Shown one piece after another: positions 19,240-25,685 of a stretch of 49,357 nt of DNA. The position numbers and the translations under genes were made by a program. Below the pieces are notes generated by a model, which saw only the letters and a list, made by a program, of their open reading frames with translations, was not told the origin of the DNA and searched no databases. Position 1 is the first letter of the stretch; each line of letters opens with the position of its first letter. Origin of the DNA: Streptomyces sp. Ru71 (GTDB lineage Bacteria > Actinomycetota > Actinomycetes > Streptomycetales > Streptomycetaceae); the NCBI RefSeq assembly GCF_002920535.1, contig NZ_PQSS01000056.1, positions 1 to 49,357 of the forward strand. The letters are read 5' to 3'.

Positions 19240-20112
19240 TCAGCGGAAGACGACCGTGCAGTTGCCGTTCACCAGCACGCGGCTCTCGCTGTGCCACTCC
19301 ACCGCGCGCGCCAGGACCCGCGCCTCGACGTCGCGGCCCAGGGTGACCAGCTCGTCCGGGGCGTGGGAGTGGTCGACGCGGACCACGTCCTGCTCGATGA
19401 TCGGGCCCTCGTCGAGGTCGGGCGTGACGTAGTGCGCCGTGGCCCCCACGAGCTTCACTCCGCGCTCGTGCGCCTGGACATAGGGGCGGGCGCCCTTGAA
19501 GCTCGGCAGGAACGAGTGGTGGATGTTGATGGCCCGCCCGTCGAGCTGCTTGCACAGGTCGTCGGAGAGGATCTGCATGTAGCGGGCGAGCACCACCAGG
19601 TCGATGTCCAGCTCGTCCACGAGCTCCAGCAGCCTGGCCTCGGCCTCGGCCTTGTTGTCCTTGGTCACCGGGATGTGGTGGAACGGGATGTCGTAGTTGC
19701 GGGCCAGGGCCTCGAAGTCCCGGTGGTTGGAGACGATCGCCGGGATCTCGATGTTGAGCGCGCCGGTGGACTGGCGGAAGAGCAGGTCGTTCAGGCAGTG
19801 GCCGAACTTCGACACCATGATCAGCGTCCGTGTCGGGGTCGAGGCGTCGTGCAGCTGCCAGGTGATCCGGTACGCCTCGGCCACCGGGCCGAAGCCGGTG
19901 CGCAGCTGCTCCAGGGAGACGCCCGGATGCGAGACGTCGAAGTGCACCCGCATGAAGAAGCGGTCCTGGAGGCGGTCGTCGAACTGCTGGCTCTCCAGGA
20001 TGTTGCCGGAGTGCCGTACCAGAAAGCTGGTGACGGCGTGGACGAGGCCGGCGCGGTCGGGGCACGAGAGGGTGAGGACGAACTCGCGGCCGGGCTGCGG
20101 GCGAGGAGACAT
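19240..20112 (-). CDS. purU: Formyltetrahydrofolate deformylase PurU, copy 2
   Basis: A 290-residue close paralogue of the protein at 396-1268, with the same ACT plus formyltransferase layout and the same INIHHSFLPSFKGARPY active-site stretch. It hydrolyses 10-formyl-THF to formate and THF. Start ATG 20112 follows GGAGG; the longer frame to 20190 would cross the promoter. It is transcribed away from the MFS gene, from a promoter of the same architecture as purU copy 1. Two copies with matching control suggest either dosage or division of labour in removing methyl-derived formyl groups. Confidence 0.93.
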   Translation of the reverse strand: MSPRPQPGREFVLTLSCPDRAGLVHAVTSFLVRHSGNILESQQFDDRLQDRFFMRVHFDVSHPGVSLEQLRTGFGPVAEAYRITWQLHDASTPTRTLIMVSKFGHCLNDLLFRQSTGALNIEIPAIVSNHRDFEALARNYDIPFHHIPVTKDNKAEAEARLLELVDELDIDLVVLARYMQILSDDLCKQLDGRAINIHHSFLPSFKGARPYVQAHERGVKLVGATAHYVTPDLDEGPIIEQDVVRVDHSHAPDELVTLGRDVEARVLARAVEWHSESRVLVNGNCTVVFR

Positions 20113-20125
20113 GGCATCCTCCGTT

Positions 20126-20190
20126 GATGCGTAATGCGCAACGATGAGAGTGATACGCAACATCGTCCCGTGGTGGCGGTGAGCGGTCAA
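20126..20190 (-). promoter_or_regulatory. purU copy 2 promoter with tandem operator pair
   Basis: Minus strand: TTGACC (20190-20185), 17-bp spacer, -10-like GACGAT (20167-20162). Operator elements at 20161-20145 (GTTGC-N7-TCTCA) and 20142-20126 (GTTGC-N7-GCATC) have starts 19 bp apart. Confidence 0.68.
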
Positions 20191-20197
20191 GGGGTCT

Positions 20198-20338
20198 GTT
20201 CTTCATTGCGCATTGCGATGCGCAATGTGCAACACCTGGTGACCGGAGAAGTTACAAGAGCTTGCGCCCGGCGTCTTGACGGCGAAACGCTGTCACGGTT
20301 CGGTTGCGTATGCAGAGACGCGTTCTGCGGAGCGCAAC
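20198..20338 (+). promoter_or_regulatory. MFS gene promoter with two tandem operator pairs
   Basis: Within the 259-base divergent spacer, an upstream pair lies at 20198-20214 (GTTCT-N7-GCATT) and 20217-20233 (GATGC-N7-GCAAC). It could serve both directions. The promoter is TTGACG (20276-20281), 17-bp spacer, weak -10 TTCGGT (20299-20304). A second pair follows at 20303-20319 (GTTGC-N7-GAGAC) and 20322-20338 (GTTCT-N7-GCAAC). Confidence 0.62.
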
Positions 20339-20371
20339 TCAGTCCACCGTCCCCCAGACGCAGGAGGTTCG

Positions 20372-21763
20372 ATGTCGATCCGTGCCATCGACGAGGCACC
20401 GCTGAGCAGATTCCATCGCAAGCTCACCTGGGCCTGCGCAGGCGGCCCGTTCCTGGACGGCTATCTGCTCAGCATCATCGGCGTCGCACTCGTCGGCATG
20501 AGCAACGAACTGAACCTGACCACCGGGGACGAGAGCCTCATCGGCGCCGCCGCCCTGGTCGGCATCTTCGTCGGCGGCCTGTTCTTCGGCGCCGTCACCG
20601 ACAAGCTGGGCCGCGAGGCGATGTACACGATCGACCTGGCCGTCCTCGTCGGAGGGTCGGTGCTCTCGGTGTTCGCCACCGAGACCTGGCAGTTCGTCGT
20701 GCTGCGCTTCGTCCTCGGCATGGCCATCGGTGCCGACTACCCGATCGCCACGTCCCTGCTGGCCGAGTGGGTGCCCAACCGGCATCGCGGCCGCCTCCTC
20801 GGCGTCCTCATCCTGGCCTGGTACGTCGGCGCCGCGGCCGCCTATGTCGTCGGCTATGTGATGGCCGAACTCGGCGGCGCGGGCACCTGGCGCTGGATGC
20901 TCGCCTCGGGCGCCGTGCTGAGCGGCGTCATCCTGCTGATGCGCATCGGCACTCCCGAATCGCCGCTGTGGCTGGTGAACAAGGGCCGTACCGCCGACGC
21001 CCAGCGGGCGATCCAGAAGGCCCTCGGCCGCACCGTCCCGATCGGGCAGCTGGTCGCGGCGGCGGAGGCCGAGCAGTCGGAGCGGCACAGCCGCTTCCGT
21101 GATCTGTTCCAGGGCGCCTATCTGCGCCGGACGCTGTTCTGCGGCCTGTTCTACATGTGTCAGATCACGCCGATGTTCGCCCTGTATACCTTCGGCCCCG
21201 CCATCCTCGGCTCCTTCGGGCTCGGCGAGGGCAACAGCTCCAACCTGGGCTCGGCGCTGATCAGCGTCGTCTTCGTGCTGGGCTGCATCCCCGCGCTGCG
21301 GCTGGTGGACCGGGTGGGGCGCCGGCCCGTCATCGTGTGGTCGTTCGCGCTGATGGTGATCCCGCTCGCGGTGCTCGGCGGCGGCTCGGCGCTGCCCATC
21401 GCCGTGGTCGTCGCCTGCTTCTGCGCCTACGCCCTCTTCTCGGGCGGTCCGACGGTCCTGGAGTGGACGTATCCCAACGAGCTGTTCCCGACCGGCATCC
21501 GGGCCACGGCGGGAGGCGTGGCCACCTCGATCAGCCGCATCGGCGCCGCGGCCGGCACCTATCTGCTGCCCATCTCGCTCGACCGGCTGGGCATCGGCAC
21601 GACCATGCTGATCGGCGCCGGCATCACCCTGGTGGGCTGGCTGGTGTCCGTGGCGTGGGCCGAGGAGACGCGCGGCCGCACCCTGGCGGAGACCAGCGCC
21701 CTGCCGGGCCGTTCGCGGCGCTCCTCGGCGCCCGAGCGGGAGCACGACCTGGAGCGCTCCTGA
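20372..21763 (+). CDS. MFS transporter of the sugar/metabolite:H+ symporter type
   Basis: A 463-residue, probably 12-helix MFS carrier. The loop 2-3 motif is DKLGREAMYTIDLAV, the second-half counterpart is RLVDRVGRRPVIVW, and the PNELFPTGIRATAGG segment and C-terminal ETRGRTLAE are typical of the sugar-porter/metabolite branch. ATG 20372 follows GGAGG. The substrate cannot be read from sequence. Its promoter carries the island operators, so it probably moves a methylated amine, a related acid or a product of the pathway. Confidence 0.88.
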   Translation: MSIRAIDEAPLSRFHRKLTWACAGGPFLDGYLLSIIGVALVGMSNELNLTTGDESLIGAAALVGIFVGGLFFGAVTDKLGREAMYTIDLAVLVGGSVLSVFATETWQFVVLRFVLGMAIGADYPIATSLLAEWVPNRHRGRLLGVLILAWYVGAAAAYVVGYVMAELGGAGTWRWMLASGAVLSGVILLMRIGTPESPLWLVNKGRTADAQRAIQKALGRTVPIGQLVAAAEAEQSERHSRFRDLFQGAYLRRTLFCGLFYMCQITPMFALYTFGPAILGSFGLGEGNSSNLGSALISVVFVLGCIPALRLVDRVGRRPVIVWSFALMVIPLAVLGGGSALPIAVVVACFCAYALFSGGPTVLEWTYPNELFPTGIRATAGGVATSISRIGAAAGTYLLPISLDRLGIGTTMLIGAGITLVGWLVSVAWAEETRGRTLAETSALPGRSRRSSAPEREHDLERS

Positions 21764-21785
21764 CGCCCTTCGCACCCCCCCGCAT

Positions 21786-21821
21786 GCGGCCGGCCGCCCC
21801 TGTTCCGGGGCGGCCGGCCGC
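21786..21821 (+). terminator. Terminator after the MFS gene
   Basis: A perfect 15-bp GC stem (21786-21800 with 21807-21821) closes the loop tgttcc, 23 bases after the MFS stop. Each arm also contains the self-complementary GGCCGGCC. Confidence 0.78.
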
Positions 21822-21859
21822 CCGCGTTCCCGGTCCGCGAACTTCGCCCGGCCGACCCC

Positions 21860-21931
21860 TTGACACTGCTCACCCAGAGGGATGACAGTGTGACTGTTTC
21901 TCATAGCGAAGTGCATCTCGCATTACGCAAC
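21860..21931 (+). promoter_or_regulatory. mscR-oxidase-Rieske operon promoter with degenerate tandem operator pair
   Basis: TTGACA at 21860-21865 and a weak -10 GACAGT at 21884-21889 (18-bp spacer). Operator-like elements are at 21896-21912 (GTTTC-N7-GAAGT) and 21915-21931 (ATCTC-N7-GCAAC), starts 19 bp apart. This is the most degenerate pair of the set. Confidence 0.5.
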
Positions 21932-22017
21932 AATCGCGTGGCTCGATCGCGGCCTTCCCCCAGGCGCCGGGCACGCCGGTTCCGACATCCCTCTCCCCCT
22001 TTCGAGGAGATCGGCAA

Positions 22018-23106
22018 GTGACACACGAGGTACGCGCCGTCGTCGCCCTGCACAAGGGCGCCCCGGTCTCCGTCGAGACCGTCCTGGTGCCGGACCCCGG
22101 CCCCGGTGAGGCGCTGGTCAGGGTCGAGGCCTGCGGGGTCTGCCACACCGACCTGCACTACCGGGAGGGCGGCATCAGCGACGACTTCCCCTTCCTGCTC
22201 GGGCACGAGGCGGCCGGCGTGGTCGAGTCCGTCGGCGAGGGCGTCACCGACGTCGAACCCGGCGACTTCGTGATCCTCAACTGGCGTGCGGTGTGCGGGC
22301 AGTGCCGGGCGTGTCTGCGCGGTCGGCCCTGGTACTGCTTCGACACCCACAACGCCGAGCAGAAGATGACCCTCGCCGGCACGGGCCAGGAGCTGTCCCC
22401 GGCGCTCGGCATCGGCGCGTTCGCCGAGAAGACCCTCGTCGCCGCCGGCCAGTGCACCAAGGTCGACCCCACCGCCTCGGCCACCGCGGCCGCACTGCTC
22501 GGCTGCGGGGTGATGGCCGGCTTCGGCGCCGCCGTCCACACCGGCGGCGTCGGCCGCGGTGACTCGATCGCCGTGATCGGCTGCGGCGGCGTGGGCATGG
22601 CCGCCGTCGCGGGCGCCAAGGTGGCCGGTGCGCGCCGCATCATCGCCGTCGACGTCGACGAGCGGAAGCTGAAGTGGGCCGAGCGGTTCGGCGCCACCGA
22701 CACCGTCGACTCCTCCAGGATCGACGCCGTCGAGGCCGTCCGCAGCCTCACCGGCGGCTTCGGCGCCGACGTCGTCGTGGACGCCGTCGGCCGCCCCGAG
22801 ACGTACCGGCAGGCCTTCTACGCCCGCGATCTGGCCGGCACCGCCGTCCTGGTCGGCGTGCCCGGCCCGGAGCCGGTCGTCGAACTGCCGCTGCTGGACC
22901 TCTTCGGGCGCGGCGGCGCGCTGAAGTCCTCCTGGTACGGCGACTGCCTGCCCTCACGGGACTTCCCCGCCCTGATCGACCTCCATCTGCGCGGCCGCTT
23001 CGACCTCCAGGACTTCGTCACCGAGACGATCGCCCTGGACGAGGTGGAGAGCGCCTTCGACACGATGCGCCGCGGCGACGTCCTGCGCTCGGTGGTCGTC
23101 CTGTGA
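22018..23106 (+). CDS. mscR: S-(hydroxymethyl)mycothiol dehydrogenase-like zinc alcohol dehydrogenase
   Basis: A 362-residue class III-type zinc alcohol dehydrogenase. Catalytic zinc ligands are visible as Cys42 (GVCHTD) and His63-Glu64 (GHE). Structural zinc cysteines are 93, 96, 99 and 107 (AVCGQCRACLRGRPWYC). The NAD fold has IGCGGVGMAA. The LNWRAVCGQC...CFDTHNAEQKM segment is characteristic of mycothiol-dependent formaldehyde dehydrogenase/nitrosomycothiol reductase. GTG start follows GAGGAG. Upstream of two demethylating enzymes in one operon, its likely job is to oxidise the formaldehyde-mycothiol adduct they generate. The presence of mshA in the same island supports this. Confidence 0.88.
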   Translation: MTHEVRAVVALHKGAPVSVETVLVPDPGPGEALVRVEACGVCHTDLHYREGGISDDFPFLLGHEAAGVVESVGEGVTDVEPGDFVILNWRAVCGQCRACLRGRPWYCFDTHNAEQKMTLAGTGQELSPALGIGAFAEKTLVAAGQCTKVDPTASATAAALLGCGVMAGFGAAVHTGGVGRGDSIAVIGCGGVGMAAVAGAKVAGARRIIAVDVDERKLKWAERFGATDTVDSSRIDAVEAVRSLTGGFGADVVVDAVGRPETYRQAFYARDLAGTAVLVGVPGPEPVVELPLLDLFGRGGALKSSWYGDCLPSRDFPALIDLHLRGRFDLQDFVTETIALDEVESAFDTMRRGDVLRSVVVL

Positions 23107-23203
23107 CGGCCGGGACCGGGTGCCCCGACCCGTCCGCCGGCGCCCGGCGCTGAGCCGGGCACGAGCACACCCCACCAACGGCACGACTTCAGGAGAGGGA
23201 CAG

Positions 23204-24352
23204 ATGGCCACTTCGTACGACGTGATCGTCGTCGGTCTGGGCGGGATGGGCAGCGCGGCCGCCTACCACCTCGCCGCCCGCGGGCAGCGGGTGCTCGGCC
23301 TGGAACGCTTCGGCCCGGCGCACAGCCTCGGCTCCAGCCACGGCGGCTCCCGGATCTACCGGCAGGCCTACTTCGAGGACCCGGCCTATGTGCCGCTGCT
23401 GCTGCGCGCCCACGAACTGTGGCAGAAGCTGGCTGTCGACTCCGGCCGCGAGGTCTTCACCGAGACCGGCGGCCTGATGATCGGCCGCGAGGACAGCGAG
23501 GCCTTCGCCGGCACCCTGCGCAGCGCGCACGAGTGGGGCCTGGACCACGAGGTGCTCGGCGCCGCCGACATCCGGCGCCGCTTCCCCACCTTCACCCCGG
23601 CCGCCGAGGACGTCGCCTTCTTCGAGCGCCGGGCCGGTGTGGCGCGGCCCGAGGCCACCGTCACCGCCCACCTGGAGCTGGCGAAGGCCCACGGGGCCGA
23701 TCTGCACTTCGCCGAACTGGTCCTCGGCTGGGAGGCCGACGGCCCCGGCCGCAAGGCCTGGGTGGTCACCGACCGCGGCGCCTACACCGCCGACCGGCTG
23801 GTGTTCGCGCCCGGCGCCTGGGCGCCGCAACTGCTGTCCGGCCTGGGAGTGCCGGTCACCGTCGAGCGCCAGGTCATGTACTGGTTCCAGCCCGAGGGCG
23901 GCACCGGCCCGTTCACCGCCGACCGGCACCCGGTCTACATCTGGGAGGACCCCGACGGCACCCAGATCTACGGCTTCCCCGCGCTGGACGGCCCCGACGG
24001 CGGCGCCAAGGTCGCCTTCTTCCGCAAGGGCGCCGCCGCCGACCCCGACACCCTCGACCGGGAGATCCACCCCGGCGAGATCGCCGCCATGGCCGACCAT
24101 CTGCGCACCCGCATCCCCGCCCTGCCCGGCCGCTTCCTCAAGGGCGCGGCCTGCATGTACAGCAACACCCCGGACGAGCACTTCGTCCTCGCCCAGCACC
24201 CCGACCACCCGCAGGTGACCGTGGCCTGCGGCTTCTCCGGCCACGGGTTCAAGTTCGTGCCCGTGATCGGCGAGATCATCGCCGACCTGGCCACCACCGG
24301 CACCACCGAGCACCCCATCGCCCTCTTCGACCCGCGCCGGGTGCGGGTCTGA
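23204..24352 (+). CDS. Monomeric sarcosine oxidase / N-methyl-amino-acid oxidase (MSOX/SolA family)
   Basis: A 382-residue flavoprotein. The N-terminal FAD motif is VVGLGGMGSAAAYHLA, followed by LGSSHGGSRIYRQAYFEDP. Cys317 in GAACMYSNTPDEHFVL matches the position where MSOX attaches FAD covalently. Family reaction: an N-methyl amino acid is oxidatively demethylated, giving formaldehyde and hydrogen peroxide. The ATG at 23204 has AGGAG nearby. It lies between a formaldehyde dehydrogenase and a Rieske oxygenase. Since a folate-linked tetrameric sarcosine oxidase is also present, this enzyme may act on another N-methyl substrate such as N-methylproline; sarcosine itself is possible. Confidence 0.88.
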   Translation: MATSYDVIVVGLGGMGSAAAYHLAARGQRVLGLERFGPAHSLGSSHGGSRIYRQAYFEDPAYVPLLLRAHELWQKLAVDSGREVFTETGGLMIGREDSEAFAGTLRSAHEWGLDHEVLGAADIRRRFPTFTPAAEDVAFFERRAGVARPEATVTAHLELAKAHGADLHFAELVLGWEADGPGRKAWVVTDRGAYTADRLVFAPGAWAPQLLSGLGVPVTVERQVMYWFQPEGGTGPFTADRHPVYIWEDPDGTQIYGFPALDGPDGGAKVAFFRKGAAADPDTLDREIHPGEIAAMADHLRTRIPALPGRFLKGAACMYSNTPDEHFVLAQHPDHPQVTVACGFSGHGFKFVPVIGEIIADLATTGTTEHPIALFDPRRVRV

Positions 24353-24425
24353 CACCCGGTCCGCTCCCGCACGACTGCGGCTTCGAGACTCCACCGATAC
24401 CGACACACATCCCGAGGTGACCGCC

Positions 24426-25559
24426 ATGACGACGACCAGCCTTCCGTCCAGCCTGATCGCCACCCTGTCCGGGGAGTACTACACGGACCCCGAGGTCTTC
24501 GCCCTGGAACAGGAGCGCGTCTTCGAGACCATGTGGTTCTGCGTCGCCCGCGCCTCGGAGCTGGCCAGGCCCGGCCAGTTCCGCACCGTCCAGGTGGGCC
24601 GCGAGAGCGTGCTGGTCTCCCGCTCCCGGGACGGCTCGGTCAAGGCGTTCCTCAACATCTGCCGGCACCGCGGCGCCAAGCTGTGCACCGAGGAGTCCGG
24701 TGAGGTCAAGCGCGCCTTCCAGTGCCCCTACCACGCCTGGACCTACGGCCTGGACGGCAAGCTCGTCGCCGCGCCCAACCTGACGTCGATGCCGGACATC
24801 GACCGCACCGAGTACGGCCTGGTCAACGTCCATGTGCGCGAGTGGCTCGGCTATGTGTGGGTGTGCCTGGCCGACACCCCGCCGTCCTTCGAGCAGGACG
24901 TGATCGGCGCGGTGATCGAGCGGCTCGGCGACACCGAGTCGATCGAGAACTACGGGGTCGAGGATCTGAAGGTCGGCCGGCGGATCACGTACGACGTGAA
25001 GGCGAACTGGAAGCTGATCATCGAGAACTTCATGGAGTGCTACCACTGCGCGACGATCCACCCCGAACTGACCGAGGTGCTCCCGGAGTTCGCCGACGGG
25101 TACGCCGCCCAGTACTACGTCGGGCACGGGGCGGAGTTCGGTGAGGAGGTCAAGGGCTTCACGGTCGACGGCTCCGAGGGCCTGGACCGCATCCCCGGCG
25201 TCGCCGACGACCAGGACCGCCGCTACTACGCGATCACCGTCAAGCCGCAGGTGTTCATCAACCTGGTGCCCGACCACGTGATCTTCCACCGGATGTACCC
25301 GCTGGCGCACGACCGCACGATCGTCGAGTGCGACTGGCTCTACCTGCCGCACGTCGTGGAGAGCGGCAAGGACGTGGAGCGCTCGGTGGAACTGTTCCAC
25401 CGGGTCAACCAGCAGGACTTCGACGCCTGCGAGCGCACCCAGCCCGGCATGAGCTCGCGGGCCTACGCCAAGGGCGGTGTGCTGGTGCCCAGCGAGCACC
25501 ACATCGGCGCCTTCCACACCTGGCTGCAGGACAGGCTCGGCGTCCAGCCCCTCGGCTGA
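24426..25559 (+). CDS. gbcA: Rieske non-heme iron oxygenase, glycine betaine monooxygenase (GbcA)-like
   Basis: A 377-residue oxygenase alpha subunit. The Rieske 2Fe-2S ligands are Cys79, His81, Cys100 and His103 (CRHRGAKLC, CPYHAW). The mononuclear iron histidines are His207 and His212 in ENFMECYHCATIHPEL. Relatives (GbcA, choline monooxygenase, stachydrine demethylase) act on quaternary amines; glycine betaine -> dimethylglycine plus formaldehyde best fits the neighbours. ATG 24426 follows GAGGTG at good spacing; GTG 24417 is an alternative. It needs electrons from a reductase/ferredoxin. A reductase is encoded at 28716, but no ferredoxin is seen. Stachydrine remains a possible substrate. 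Confidence 0.88.
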   Translation: MTTTSLPSSLIATLSGEYYTDPEVFALEQERVFETMWFCVARASELARPGQFRTVQVGRESVLVSRSRDGSVKAFLNICRHRGAKLCTEESGEVKRAFQCPYHAWTYGLDGKLVAAPNLTSMPDIDRTEYGLVNVHVREWLGYVWVCLADTPPSFEQDVIGAVIERLGDTESIENYGVEDLKVGRRITYDVKANWKLIIENFMECYHCATIHPELTEVLPEFADGYAAQYYVGHGAEFGEEVKGFTVDGSEGLDRIPGVADDQDRRYYAITVKPQVFINLVPDHVIFHRMYPLAHDRTIVECDWLYLPHVVESGKDVERSVELFHRVNQQDFDACERTQPGMSSRAYAKGGVLVPSEHHIGAFHTWLQDRLGVQPLG

Positions 25560-25580
25560 CGCCTGCTCCTCCCCGTACCG

Positions 25581-25621
25581 CCCGTCCACCTGCCGCTCGG
25601 CCCCTCCGGCAGGTGGACGGG
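25581..25621 (+). terminator. Terminator after the Rieske oxygenase gene
   Basis: A perfect 14-bp stem (25581-25594 with 25608-25621) closes a 13-base loop, 21 bases after the stop codon. It ends the mscR operon before the SpoIIE-type gene. Confidence 0.78.
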
Positions 25622-25685
25622 CCACCCTCCGGCTGCGCGCCGCGGATCCCTGCCGGGGACGGCCACCCATACTGGAGGCATGGGC

